This document shows, one piece after another, positions 31,020 through 39,152 of a stretch of DNA of 64,000 bases. The notes under the pieces are model-generated. The model searched no databases. It was not told the origin of the DNA and saw nothing but the letters and a program-made list of their open reading frames with translations. Source of the stretch: Kitasatospora phosalacinea (lineage in GTDB: Bacteria; Actinomycetota; Actinomycetes; Streptomycetales; Streptomycetaceae). Location: the NCBI RefSeq assembly GCF_030268885.1, contig NZ_BSSA01000031.1, positions 1 through 64,000 on the forward strand, read 5' to 3'. Numbering within the stretch: position 1 is the first letter of the stretch; every line of letters starts with the position of its first letter. Position numbers and translations under genes: made by a program.

Positions 31020-31475
31020 GTGCGGGTGGTGCCGGAGTTGCCGGAGGGGTCCTGGTGGGACTGGGACGTCGTCACCTCGACGGCGGAACTGTTCGTGCTG
31101 GGTGCGGACCACGACCTGACGTACCACCACGGGCTCGAACTCCGCTTCCACCGACCGCTGTTCGTCCGGTGCCCGGCGGACCCGTTCCACGACCCGGTGT
31201 TCCGCGCGGCGACGGAGGCGGAGGAGGAGTCGGTGGCCCGGGCGGTCGGCGGGACGCCCGGGGTGCTGGTCGCGTTCGAGTGCGACGACGGCGGGGAGCT
31301 CCGGGCGACCGGTCTGGTTGCGGCCCGGTGCCTGGAGGTCGTCCCCGGGGTGGTCTTCCGGTACTGGCGCGAGCACCTGGAGCCGGGGCAGCGGCGGGCG
31401 CCCTGGGTGCGGCCGCCGACTGCTCCGCCGACTGCTCCGCCGACTGCTCCGCCGGGGGTTACTGGTCGGCGGTGA
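31020..31475 (+). CDS. Hypothetical protein, 151 aa
   Basis: I do not recognise this protein. It is Trp/Asp-rich near the start (ELPEGSWWDWDVVTSTAELFV), has a histidine-rich strand DHDLTYHHGLELRFHRPL, and ends in a PPTA repeat from a 12-bp duplication. There is no signal or membrane segment. AGGAGG lies about 10 nt before the GTG at 31020; further GTGs at 31026 and 31029 are alternatives. Its 3' end overlaps the convergent tautomerase gene by 17 bp. The codon pattern is strongly GC-biased at third positions, supporting coding. Confidence 0.6.
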   Translation: MRVVPELPEGSWWDWDVVTSTAELFVLGADHDLTYHHGLELRFHRPLFVRCPADPFHDPVFRAATEAEEESVARAVGGTPGVLVAFECDDGGELRATGLVAARCLEVVPGVVFRYWREHLEPGQRRAPWVRPPTAPPTAPPTAPPGVTGRR

Positions 31476-31641
31476 GCTTGCCGGCCTTGCCCCAGTTCTC
31501 GGCCGGGTACTCCTGGATCCACACGAGGACGCTCTCGGGCGGGCAGTCCAGGGCGGCCACGAAGGCCGCGGTGACCCGCTCGACCAGCTCGCGCTTCTGC
31601 TCGACCTCGCGCGGGCCCTGCTGGATGGTGACGATCGGCAT
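31459..31641 (-). CDS. 4-oxalocrotonate tautomerase family protein
   Basis: A 60-residue tautomerase, the usual length for the family. After removal of Met the catalytic Pro1 is exposed (MPIVTIQQG), and the helix KRELVERVTAAFVAAL and strand VLVWIQEY are typical. GGGAG lies 6 nt before the ATG. It is downstream of the LysR gene on the same strand. The substrate is unknown. Confidence 0.9.
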   Translation of the reverse strand: MPIVTIQQGPREVEQKRELVERVTAAFVAALDCPPESVLVWIQEYPAENWGKAGKLTADQ

Positions 31642-31753
31642 TCTCGGCTCCCGGTGTCCGTCGGTGTTCGTGTGTCGGACCGGTCCTTCCGGCCCGACAC
31701 CAGTCCACCCGATCCGGCCGTCCGCACCCAGACCCGATCCGCTCTCGCAGCGA

Positions 31754-32659
31754 TCACGAATCCTGATCGTCGCCGGTCGGGGCCGCTCGGGAGGTGCTGC
31801 GGCGGCAGGCTTCCAGGAGCAGTCGCGGCGGCGGGGCGGAGCGTCGGACGGCGAGCGACACCGGCAGGGCCAGCGGGGTGCGGCAGGGGCGGAAGGCGAT
31901 CCGGCGGGCGTGCAGCATCCGGGCGTTGGCCGCGTACACCACCGTCCACATCGGGGTGCCGGTGCCGATCGCGGCGAGCGTGTTCTGCAGGGTGTGGTGC
32001 GGCGGACCGGGCAGCGGCCGGAAACCGGCCCGGGCGCAGGCGTCCGTCACCAGGTCGACCAGGGCCGGGTGGTGGCGCCGCTCGGTCAGCAGCAGGGGCA
32101 GCGCGGCGAGGTCGGCGAGGTCGACCTCGGGCCGGTCGGCGAGCGGGTGGCCGGCAGGCAGCGCGATCACCAACTCGTCCTGCCAGAGCGGCAGGTAGCG
32201 AAGTCCGTCGTCGCCGGGGAGCGCGCCGCGGACGAAGGCGGCGTCAAGTCGCCCGTCCGAGAGGCGGGCCAGCCGTTCCCGGACGGGCGCGGAGTGCAAC
32301 TCGACGCGTACGGTCGGGGCTTGGCGGCGGTAGGTGTCCAGGATGTCGTCCAGCCGCTCCCCGAGCCCGCCGACGGTGCCGAGCCGGAGCACGGTCGGCG
32401 CGGCCAGGTCGGCGGCCAGCGCGCGGGCCGCGTCCTCGGCCGCCAGGACGTTCCGGGCCGCGGGCAGGAAGCGCTCGCCCGCCGGGGTCAGGCGCACGTG
32501 GCGCGGCGAACGGTCGAACAGCTCGACCTTCAACTCGCGCTCCAGTCGCCGCACCTGCTGGCTCACGGCGGGCTGGCCGAGCAGCAGTCGCTCGGCGGCC
32601 CGTCCGAAGTGCAGTTCCTCCGCGACGGCGACGAAACAGTGCAACTGCCGCAGTTCCAC
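31754..32659 (-). CDS. LysR-family transcriptional regulator
   Basis: A 301-residue LysR regulator: N-terminal winged helix (ELRQLHCFVAVAEELHFGRAAERLLLGQPAVSQQVRRLERE), linker helix and a type 2 periplasmic-binding-like effector domain. The GTG at 32659 has GGAGGAG 6 nt upstream. Upstream in-frame codons are antisense to other genes and rejected. The target is unknown; the tautomerase downstream on the same strand could be cotranscribed. Confidence 0.92.
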   Translation of the reverse strand: MELRQLHCFVAVAEELHFGRAAERLLLGQPAVSQQVRRLERELKVELFDRSPRHVRLTPAGERFLPAARNVLAAEDAARALAADLAAPTVLRLGTVGGLGERLDDILDTYRRQAPTVRVELHSAPVRERLARLSDGRLDAAFVRGALPGDDGLRYLPLWQDELVIALPAGHPLADRPEVDLADLAALPLLLTERRHHPALVDLVTDACARAGFRPLPGPPHHTLQNTLAAIGTGTPMWTVVYAANARMLHARRIAFRPCRTPLALPVSLAVRRSAPPPRLLLEACRRSTSRAAPTGDDQDS

Positions 32660-32729
32660 GGGGTTCTCCTCCGGTCGGTGCTCCGGCGCCGCCGCTGACG
32701 GGCCGTGGCCAGGGTGAGGGGTCGGGGCG

Positions 32730-33296
32730 TCAGACCTCGGCGTCGAACCAGGGGCGGCCGGCGTGCCAGTGGGCGACCCAGCCCGCGAAACCGGAGGCGG
32801 CGCCGGTGTGGCCGAACTCGGCGCCGAACGGGGTGGCGCCGACGTCGGTGACGCACCAGACGTGGCCGCGGTGCGGGCCGGTGACGACGAGGTGCCAGTA
32901 CAGGCCGCAGCCGTCGGTGCCGAGCACGATCGACCCGTCGTTGTAGACCCGTCCGACGCGCGCGTCCGCCTCCTCCTCGGGGGTCTCCTCGTCGTCCTCC
33001 CAGAGCCAGCCCGCGGTGAGCGGGAACGGGCGGGCGAGGTCGCGCTCGGCGGGGTCGCCGCCCCAGTCGGAGGGGAGCTCGGCGAGCCCGACCAGGCCGT
33101 GGTCGGGCGGACCGGCGTAGGAGCCGTCGGTGATCTCGGCGACGAAGGTGCGGTACGGCTCGGGCAGCACGACGCCGTGCTCGGCCTCGAAGGCGTGCAC
33201 GGCGGCCCAGCCGAGGGCGTCCGCGCCGTCGGGGGCGGGGTTGAAGGCGGCGCGGAGGAGGGCGAGGTCGGCCGGGTCCGGCTGGTCGGTGTGCAC
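32730..33296 (-). CDS. SMI1/KNR4 (SUKH) family protein
   Basis: A 188-residue protein of the SUKH fold: AVHAFEAEHGVVLPEPYRTFVAEITDG at the N-terminus and GRVYNDGSIVLGTDGCGLYWHLVVTG in the middle. SUKH proteins are frequent immunity proteins against polymorphic toxins, but stand-alone copies without a toxin gene, as here, are also common. The GTG at 33296 is chosen as the start nearest the domain; the ribosome site is weak. It is divergent from the TIGR01777 epimerase gene. Confidence 0.83.
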   Translation of the reverse strand: MHTDQPDPADLALLRAAFNPAPDGADALGWAAVHAFEAEHGVVLPEPYRTFVAEITDGSYAGPPDHGLVGLAELPSDWGGDPAERDLARPFPLTAGWLWEDDEETPEEEADARVGRVYNDGSIVLGTDGCGLYWHLVVTGPHRGHVWCVTDVGATPFGAEFGHTGAASGFAGWVAHWHAGRPWFDAEV

Positions 33297-33416
33297 GGCC
33301 CCATGGATAGCAGACGGCCCGGACAGCGGGTGGGGCGAGTGGGGCGGGTGGGGCGGGTGGGGCGGCGCGGCGGGGGAGGCGGGAGCCGGTGAGGGCCGGT
33401 GGGGTCGACGGGGGAA

Positions 33417-33445
33417 TTGAACGCGTTCAGTATTGGATGTACGTT
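33417..33445 (+). promoter_or_regulatory. Promoter with overlapping palindrome, leaderless gene
   Basis: TTGAAC (33417-33422), 17 bp, TACGTT (33440-33445). A perfect 12-bp palindrome TGAACGCGTTCA (33418-33429) overlaps the -35, a likely operator. The GTG start is 7 nt after the -10, so the mRNA is probably leaderless. Confidence 0.65.
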
Positions 33446-33452
33446 CTCTTCC

Positions 33453-34463
33453 GTGAAGTACGTGATCCCCGGCGGGACCGGGCAGGTCGGCACCGTGCTG
33501 GAGCGTGCGCTGCGCGCCGACGGGCACCGGGTGGTGATCCTCACCCGGACGCCCACCGCCCCGCACCACGTCCCCTGGGACGGCCGGACCCTCGGCCCCT
33601 GGGTCCGGGAACTGGACGGCGCCGACGTCGTGGTCAACCTGGCCGGGCGGACGGTCAGTTGCCGCTACACGCCGGAGAACCTCCAGCAGATGATGGACTC
33701 CCGGGTGGACTCGACGCGGGTGGTCGGCGAAGCCGTCGCCGCCGCCGAACGGCCGCCCCGGGTCTGGCTGCAGATGAGCACCGCCACGGTGTACGCGCAC
33801 CGCTTCGACGCCCCGAACGACGAGGCGACCGGCGTCATCGGCGGCACCGAACCGGGCGTCCCGGACTACTGGGAGTACAGCGTCCGGATCGCCCGGAACT
33901 GGGAGGCCGCCCAGGCCGAGGCCGACACGCCCGGCACCCGGAAGGTCGCGCTGCGGGCCGCGATGGTCCTCAGTCCGGACCGCGGCGGAGTCTTCGACGT
34001 GCTCTCCCGGCTGGCCCGGCTCGGCCTGGGCGGGCCGGTCGCGGGCGGACGGCAGTATGTCTCCTGGATCCACGAGCACGACTTCGTCCGGGCGGTGCGC
34101 TTCCTGGTCGAACGGGACGACCTCGCCGGGCCGGTCAACCTGGCCGCGCCCAACCCGCTGCCGCACCGGCAGTTGATGCGCGAGCTGCGCCGCGCCATCG
34201 GCGTGCCGATCGGCCTGCCCGCCACCCGCTGGATGGCCGAACTCGGTGCCCTCGTCCTCCGCTCGGACACCGAACTGCTGCTCAAGAGCCGCCGCGTGGT
34301 GCCCGGCCGCCTGCAGGACGCCGGCTTCGCCTTCGACTTCCCGCACTGCGCGGACGCCGTCCGCGAACTCGTCGCCCGCCGCGCGGGGGAACGTCGTTCC
34401 GGGCCGGACGCATCGACGGGCCCGGTCGGGCGCAGGTCCGCTTCTCCTGTGCGGGTCGACTGA
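33453..34463 (+). CDS. TIGR01777-family epimerase-like SDR protein
   Basis: A 336-residue extended SDR. YVIPGGTGQVGTVL is the cofactor loop; VVVNLAGRTVSCRYTPEN and the SWIHEHDFVRAV stretch are hallmarks of the TIGR01777/YfcH family. The C-terminal DUF1731-like region includes LKSRRVVPGRLQDAGFAF. Function of the family is poorly known. It starts with GTG at 33453 from an apparently leaderless promoter; the last 20 residues are variable. Confidence 0.87.
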   Translation: MKYVIPGGTGQVGTVLERALRADGHRVVILTRTPTAPHHVPWDGRTLGPWVRELDGADVVVNLAGRTVSCRYTPENLQQMMDSRVDSTRVVGEAVAAAERPPRVWLQMSTATVYAHRFDAPNDEATGVIGGTEPGVPDYWEYSVRIARNWEAAQAEADTPGTRKVALRAAMVLSPDRGGVFDVLSRLARLGLGGPVAGGRQYVSWIHEHDFVRAVRFLVERDDLAGPVNLAAPNPLPHRQLMRELRRAIGVPIGLPATRWMAELGALVLRSDTELLLKSRRVVPGRLQDAGFAFDFPHCADAVRELVARRAGERRSGPDASTGPVGRRSASPVRVD

Positions 34464-34967
34464 CGGACGCCGGTTTCAGCGCCGACGTCTCGGCCCGGCG
34501 CGGCCGCCGGCAGGATTTCCCCGCCACCGCACACAGCTCGACCGGCCGGGCTGCTACGCCTACCAGGTCGACACGTCCGGCTCCGGTTCGATCGTGGTTT
34601 TCTCCGCCGTGCTCGCCACCGGTTGACCGCGCTCGACTTCGCCGGGGACCTCGGTGATCGGCCGCCCCCGCGCGCCAGCCGTCTCGCCACGCGATTCGAC
34701 GGCGCGGTACGGGGGGCGCCTGCCGGGACGGGTCACCCGTCGGGCGGGATCCCCGGCGTTCCGCACGTGACCGCGCCCTGCGCCGACGGCGGCCCCGACG
34801 CGGTCGCCGATGCGGCCGTCGTGCCGTTCACCGGCGTGGATGGCGCAGTCCTCCCCGGCACCCACGCCCCGGTCGGAGCGGGGGCTCCGGCCTGCCCGGC
34901 GCCTGGCCGACGACGGTGACACCTCCGTCGCGGGCGACGGCCGGGAAGCGGGACGGCCGACGGCCGG
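34464..34967. other. 504-bp gap between convergent genes, no convincing gene
   Basis: Open frames exist on both strands (34623-34919 plus, 34560-34922 minus), but neither has a ribosome site, recognisable motifs or consistent codon bias. It may hold remnants of a decayed gene. Confidence 0.5.
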
Positions 34968-35600
34968 TCAGGGGGCGGGGCGGAGGCCGGTCAGGGCGAG
35001 GGTGATCAGGCGGCGGGTCTCGGCGGTGGCGTCCGGGTCGTCCTCGGTGGTGGTGGCGATTGCGCTGACCAGCTTGAGGAGCGGGGCGATCGGCACGTCG
35101 GAGCGGACGGCTCCGGTGGCCGCGGCGCGGTCGAGGAGGCGCTGTCCGGCGGCGGCGATCATCGCGTGGCAGGTGGCGCCGAAGCCCGGATCGCCGCCGG
35201 TCTCCTCCCGGGCGCTGCGGAGCAGGGAGGCGCCGAGACCGCGGTTGGCCACCGCGTGCGCGCCGAGGTCGTGCAGCCACTCGGTCAGCGCGGTCTCCGG
35301 CGGCAGCGCGGCGGCCCGGTGGTCGGCCTGTGCGCAGAGCGCCGCGACCCGTCCCTTGAACACCGTCTCCAGCAGGAGCTGCCGGGAGGGGAAGTGGCGG
35401 TGCAGCGTCGCCGAGCCGACCCCGGCCACCCGGGCGACCTCCTCCAGCGAGACGTCCGCCCCCTGCTCGGCGACCAGCACTTCGGCGATCGCCACGATCC
35501 GCTCGTAGTTCCGGCGGGCATCCGCACGCATCGGCCGCGGTGCGGGCGACGGCAGGGACGGCAGGGACGACGGGGCGGGGGTGGGGCGGCTCGGGGGCAC
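34968..35600 (-). CDS. TetR-family transcriptional regulator
   Basis: A 210-residue regulator. The helix-turn-helix lies at about 45-75 (DVSLEEVARVAGVGSATLHRHFPSR) and the ligand domain is of the C-terminal TetR type common in actinobacteria. The GTG at 35600 is favoured by CAGGAG 6-7 nt upstream and adds a Pro/Ser-rich arm of about 24 residues before MRADARRNYERIV. The upstream region has two copies of a 29-bp element, likely its binding site. It is divergent from the flavin-dependent oxidoreductase gene, the probable target. Confidence 0.88.
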   Translation of the reverse strand: MPPSRPTPAPSSLPSLPSPAPRPMRADARRNYERIVAIAEVLVAEQGADVSLEEVARVAGVGSATLHRHFPSRQLLLETVFKGRVAALCAQADHRAAALPPETALTEWLHDLGAHAVANRGLGASLLRSAREETGGDPGFGATCHAMIAAAGQRLLDRAAATGAVRSDVPIAPLLKLVSAIATTTEDDPDATAETRRLITLALTGLRPAP

Positions 35601-35619
35601 CGGAACTCCTGACGGCTCA

Positions 35620-35648
35620 CCAACCGGGGTGGTCCCCCATATCGTAGC
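35620..35648. promoter_or_regulatory. 29-bp promoter element, copy 1
   Basis: It begins CCAACCGGGGTGG and ends CCCATATCGTAGC; 27 of 29 bases match copy 2 at 35749-35777. The inner GGGG-TGG-(T)CCCC is a near-palindrome. On the minus strand it supplies TACGAT, a good -10 for the TetR gene. Confidence 0.6.
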
Positions 35649-35745
35649 CGCCCGCCAACGGGGGTGCCGTGTTGCGTCGGGGGCGCGCCGGTCGGCGGTG
35701 TTCGGCGGCCGGGCCGGAGCGGGGAGGAGCGGGTTTCCGGGCGGC

Positions 35746-35777
35746 TTGCCAACCGGGGTGGCCCCCCATATCGTGGC
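35746..35777 (+). promoter_or_regulatory. 29-bp promoter element, copy 2, with promoter
   Basis: TTGCCA (35746-35751), 17 bp, TATCGT (35769-35774) forms a good rightward promoter. The spacer carries the GGGGTGGCCCC near-palindrome shared with copy 1, so a repressor bound here would block both divergent genes. Confidence 0.6.
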
Positions 35778-35845
35778 GCTCCACAAGTGGGGGGACGCCC
35801 CGTTTCGTTCGGCGGCGTCCGGGGAGCAGACCGGGGAGGAGCCCC

Positions 35846-36811
35846 ATGGGGTACGCGGGCAGTGGGTCGGGCCGGAGCGGGTTGCCGGTGCTCGGACGGG
35901 TCGGGGTGTGGGCGGGCGGGGCGGACGAGTGGCCGGTCGCGGAACTGCGCCGCGCGGTCGCCGTCGCCGAGCAACTGGGCTACGGCGCACTGTGGTTCGG
36001 GGAGACGGGAGGCCGGGAGGCGATGGCGCAGGCCGCCCTGCTGCTGGCTGCGGGCGAGCGGATCGCGGTGGTCTGCGGGATGGCCGATGTGTACGCCCGG
36101 GACGCGGTGGCGACGGCGGCCGGGGTGCGGACGTTGGAGGAAGCCTTCCCCGGACGCTTCCTGGCGGCGCTGTGGGAGAGCCACCCGACCCTGGCGCAGG
36201 AGGTCCGCGGCCACGCGTACCGCCCGGCCGTCGAGATGCTGCGGGCGTACCTGGAAGGGCTGGATGCGGCGCCGTTCGGGCCGCCCGGCCGCGGGGGCGG
36301 GCGGGTGCCGCGGCTGGTGTCGGCGCTGGGGCGGGAGGTGCTGGAGGTGGCGGCGGAGAGCGCCGACGGCGCGCTGGTGTTCGGCCTGCCGGTCGCGCAC
36401 ACCCGGGAGGCCCGCCGCCTGCTCGGTCCCGAGGCCCTGCTGGCCGTCGTCCAGCTCTGTGTCCTCGCCCCGGACGCCCCGGACCCGGCTGCCGCCCGCC
36501 GGGCGGCCACCGGACTGGCCGCGGCCGCGATGCCGAACCGGCGCGAGCTGCTGCGCGCATCGGGCCACCGCCAACTCGACCCGCCGGGCCCGGAACTCGT
36601 CGACGCCCTGGTGGCGCACGGCGACGCGGCGGCGGTCGCGGCCCGCATCCGCGAGCACCGGGAAGCCGGAGCGGACCACGTCGCCCTGCACGTCCTCAGC
36701 CTGGACGGGCCGGACGGGCCGGACGGTTCGAACGGGCCGGGCGTGCCCGAGCGTGCCTGGGCGCGGTTGGCTGCGGAGCTGGGCCCGGAGACGATGGGGC
36801 GGGAACGGTGA
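35846..36811 (+). CDS. LLM-class flavin/F420-dependent oxidoreductase (TIGR03620-like)
   Basis: A 321-residue luciferase-like TIM-barrel protein. GRVGVWAGGADEWPVAELRRAVAVAEQLGYGALWFGE is the N-terminal signature, and LEEAFPGRFLAALWESH and REHREAGADHVALHVL occur in the usual order. The short insertions match the TIGR03620 F420-dependent subgroup. GGAGGAG lies 5 nt before the ATG. The nearby F420-reductase-like gene at 37271-37930 supports deazaflavin use. The substrate is unknown. Confidence 0.87.
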   Translation: MGYAGSGSGRSGLPVLGRVGVWAGGADEWPVAELRRAVAVAEQLGYGALWFGETGGREAMAQAALLLAAGERIAVVCGMADVYARDAVATAAGVRTLEEAFPGRFLAALWESHPTLAQEVRGHAYRPAVEMLRAYLEGLDAAPFGPPGRGGGRVPRLVSALGREVLEVAAESADGALVFGLPVAHTREARRLLGPEALLAVVQLCVLAPDAPDPAAARRAATGLAAAAMPNRRELLRASGHRQLDPPGPELVDALVAHGDAAAVAARIREHREAGADHVALHVLSLDGPDGPDGSNGPGVPERAWARLAAELGPETMGRER

Positions 36812-37263
36812 CACCCGCCGCACGGAGTGGTTCGAGCAGGCCCGGGGAGGCGGAGCGCACCGCGGGCCGGGACACCGCCGTCGCGCTGGTCGGCGTCCGG
36901 GCCGAGTGCTGCTCCACCGACCACCGGGCCCACGACCGCCGCCTGCGGCACGTGCCGCTGCTCGCCGAAGCAGGCCGCTCCGCGGAGCTCGTACGGCTCG
37001 CTCGGGTCGACGCCCACGCGCGCAGGCGCCGCGACCGGGTGCCGCGCGACCGCGGGACGGCTCCGGAGCGGCCCGCGTGCGCCGCGGACGGCGACCGTTG
37101 GTGCGCCGTACGCCCTGGTCCCGCTGGTGGGCGGGGCCAGGGCGGCTCCGGGAGTCCGTTCCGGAGGACCGGTGCGCGCCCCGGTCGTCGGCCGACTTCC
37201 GGCCGTCGTCGATCGACCGGCGGTGCGGCGGTCGACGACGGTGCAGCCCGGCAGGGCAGGTGA
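36808..37263 (+). pseudogene. Possible degraded ORF after the LLM gene
   Basis: A GTG at 36808 overlaps the LLM stop (GTGA) and opens 151 codons. Only residues about 22-85 (VALVGVRAECCSTDHRAHDRR, PLLAEAGRSAELVRLARVDAHARR) look protein-like, with good third-position GC; the remainder is Gly/Arg-rich and unlike a folded protein. I read it as a small gene with a frameshifted or decayed 3' end, with low certainty. Confidence 0.25.
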
Positions 37264-37270
37264 CGGTCCG

Positions 37271-37930
37271 TCAGTTCGCGGCGGGGCCGGGCCCGGACGC
37301 GTACGCGAGCGGGGGCGCGATGGCCTGGGCGTCCGCGCCGCCGCCGACCCACAGGCCGATGAAGAGGGCGGCGGTGGCCTCCAGCAGTCCGGCCCGGTCG
37401 AGGGCGCCGGCGGAGAGCGGGGTGCAGCCCAGGTCGCGGACGAGCGTGGTGACCTGCGCCAGGGCGGCGGGGTCGTCGCCGCACAGCGGGACGGCGAGCG
37501 GGCGGCCGTCGAAGACCGGCGGCCGCATCCGCCAGACGTCCTCGTGGCACAGGTTGAACGCCTTCACCACGTGGGCGCCGGGTGCGGCGGACGCCAACTG
37601 CTCGGCGGCGGACGGCCCGTGGCCGGTCAGCAGGCGGAAGCCCGGACCGACGGGGTTGGCGCAGTCGACCAGGGTCCGTCCCGCGAGCGGTTCGGCGAGG
37701 GTCCGCACCACCTCCGCGCCGGTGCCGAACGGCAGGGCGACGAGCACCACTTCGGCGTCCGCCACGGCCGTGCGCAGCCCGCCCGACCGGGCCCCGCGGC
37801 CGATGCGTTCGGCCAACTGCCGTGCCCTGTCCGGGTTGCGGCCGCCGATGGTGAGCCGGTGCCCGGCCCGCGCCCAGTGGGTGCCCAGCGCGTCCGCCAT
37901 GTTGCCGGTGCCCAGAATGCCGATCCTCAT
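37271..37930 (-). CDS. NADPH:F420 oxidoreductase-like protein
   Basis: A 219-residue protein of the F420-dependent NADP reductase/pyrroline reductase-like family. MRIGILGTGNMADALGTHWARAGH is the Rossmann start; GGRNPDRARQL marks NADP(H) preference; VVKAFNLCHEDVW and CGDDPAALAQVTTLVRDLGC are family blocks. GGGAG lies 7 nt before the ATG. It is divergent from an HxlR regulator 110 bp away, a usual pairing for redox enzymes. Confidence 0.87.
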   Translation of the reverse strand: MRIGILGTGNMADALGTHWARAGHRLTIGGRNPDRARQLAERIGRGARSGGLRTAVADAEVVLVALPFGTGAEVVRTLAEPLAGRTLVDCANPVGPGFRLLTGHGPSAAEQLASAAPGAHVVKAFNLCHEDVWRMRPPVFDGRPLAVPLCGDDPAALAQVTTLVRDLGCTPLSAGALDRAGLLEATAALFIGLWVGGGADAQAIAPPLAYASGPGPAAN

Positions 37931-38039
37931 CAACTGACTCCCGTTCGAACGGATTTCGCCCCGACGCCGACACCGGACGTCGACCTCGGTCGCGGTTTCG
38001 GGTTCGACCCTAGGGAGGCGGTCGGGCACCATTCGGTAC

Positions 38040-38414
38040 GTGACCACTGACCGCCTGCTCGCCGACTGCCGGGCCCGCCTCGCCTTCGACCTGCTCTCCA
38101 ACACCTGGAACGCCGTGCTGCTCTGGGCCCTGCGCGACGGGCCGTGCCGCCCCGCCGAACTGCGCGGCCGGATCGGCGGGATCAGCTCCAAGGTCCTCAC
38201 CGAGACGCTGCGCCGCCTGCAGTACAACGGCCTGGTCGAACGCCACCCGCCGCAGCCCGGGCGTCCCGGCGTCGCCTACGAACTCACCGCGCTGGGACGG
38301 ACCTTGCTGCCCGCCATCGACGCCTTCGGGGCGTGGGCGTTCGCGCACGGCGACGAGGTGATGGCCGCCCAGGAGGCCGCGGACGGGGCGGCGGAGGAAC
38401 CGGCGCAGGCGTAG
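38040..38414 (+). CDS. HxlR-family transcriptional regulator
   Basis: A 124-residue winged-helix protein: WNAVLLWALRDGPCRPAELRGRIGGISSKVLTETLRRLQYNGLVER, the HxlR core, with one cysteine (GPCRP) in the sensing position. The GTG at 38040 has no nearby ribosome site (GGAGG is 20 nt away), so a leaderless transcript is possible. It is divergent from the F420-reductase-like gene and likely regulates it. Confidence 0.88.
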   Translation: MTTDRLLADCRARLAFDLLSNTWNAVLLWALRDGPCRPAELRGRIGGISSKVLTETLRRLQYNGLVERHPPQPGRPGVAYELTALGRTLLPAIDAFGAWAFAHGDEVMAAQEAADGAAEEPAQA

Positions 38415-38425
38415 GGGGAACGGGC

Positions 38426-38677
38426 GTGACGGAGGACGGGATCGAGCGGCGGCTCGCCGCGGTCGCGGACGGCAGTGCGGACCGGGACGCCGTCGACCGC
38501 TGGGCCGGTCGGCAGTTGCTGGACGACGGGCGGGAGTGGGACGAGACCTCGCTGTGGGCGTTGAACCTGCTCTTCGGCATCGACCTGCGGCACGGGCCGG
38601 GCCGGCCCCACCTGCACGACGAGCAGCAGGTCGGCGAATGGCTGGCGGAGTACCGGCGCCGCCGCGCCGAGCGGTGA
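38426..38677 (+). CDS. Small conserved-looking hypothetical protein, 83 aa
   Basis: An acidic/charged 83-residue protein (IERRLAAVADGSADRDAVDRW, LLFGIDLRHGPGRPHLHDEQQV) without signal or membrane segment. GGGGGAA lies 5 nt before the GTG and the gap to the HxlR gene is 11 bp, supporting translation from the same message. Its composition resembles small actinobacterial proteins of unknown role found beside regulators. Confidence 0.65.
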   Translation: MTEDGIERRLAAVADGSADRDAVDRWAGRQLLDDGREWDETSLWALNLLFGIDLRHGPGRPHLHDEQQVGEWLAEYRRRRAER

Positions 38678-39152
38678 CGGCACCGGGCCGGAGTCGGGCC
38701 GGAGTCGGGTCGGGGACGGGCAGCAGTCTCCGGTCCCGGGGCGGGCGCGTCGGTGGCGCGTGGACAGTGCGGGTGCGGGGCGGACGCGGGCCGGGCCGGA
38801 CCGGGAGGAAAACGGCTCCGCCGCCGGGCAGTTGGCGCAGGCGCCGGGCGCGGCCGACGCGACCGGGTGGACGTGCCGCTGCTGCGCGGGCACCCGGCGG
38901 GCCCGGCGCCGGTGGCGGCCGGACGCCGACTCCCGCTGCGGAAGCCCCGTGCCGGCGCCGATCCGCCACCGCTGGGCGCGCCTTGACGTCCCACCGGGTG
39001 ACGTCCCATCGAATGGCGCACCCGCGGCGACCGACCGTTCGCCTGCGATCCGAAGCTCGCGGAGGATGGGCCCGGGGGCCGTCCGCGGGCGCAGTGCCCG
39101 CTCGGACGGCTCGGTACGCACGGGGGGTCGTCGACGAGTGAGGAGCACATCC
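38678..39152. other. 475-bp upstream region of the secreted-protein cluster
   Basis: No gene is supported, though frames are open through it. TGACGTCCCA occurs twice in direct orientation at 38984-38993 and 38999-39008 (15-bp spacing), the first within TTGACG, a possible -35. This is the likely promoter/operator for the two beta-domain genes that follow. Confidence 0.45.

Noticed and set aside
32730..33296. Toxin-immunity module around the SUKH and YrhB proteins
   Set aside because: No polymorphic toxin, RHS or T7SS gene lies next to either SUKH (32730-33296) or YrhB (49476-50030).
34560..34922. Open frames on both strands between the TIGR01777 and TetR genes
   Set aside because: No ribosome site, no motif, and the two strands are equally open, so neither is credible.
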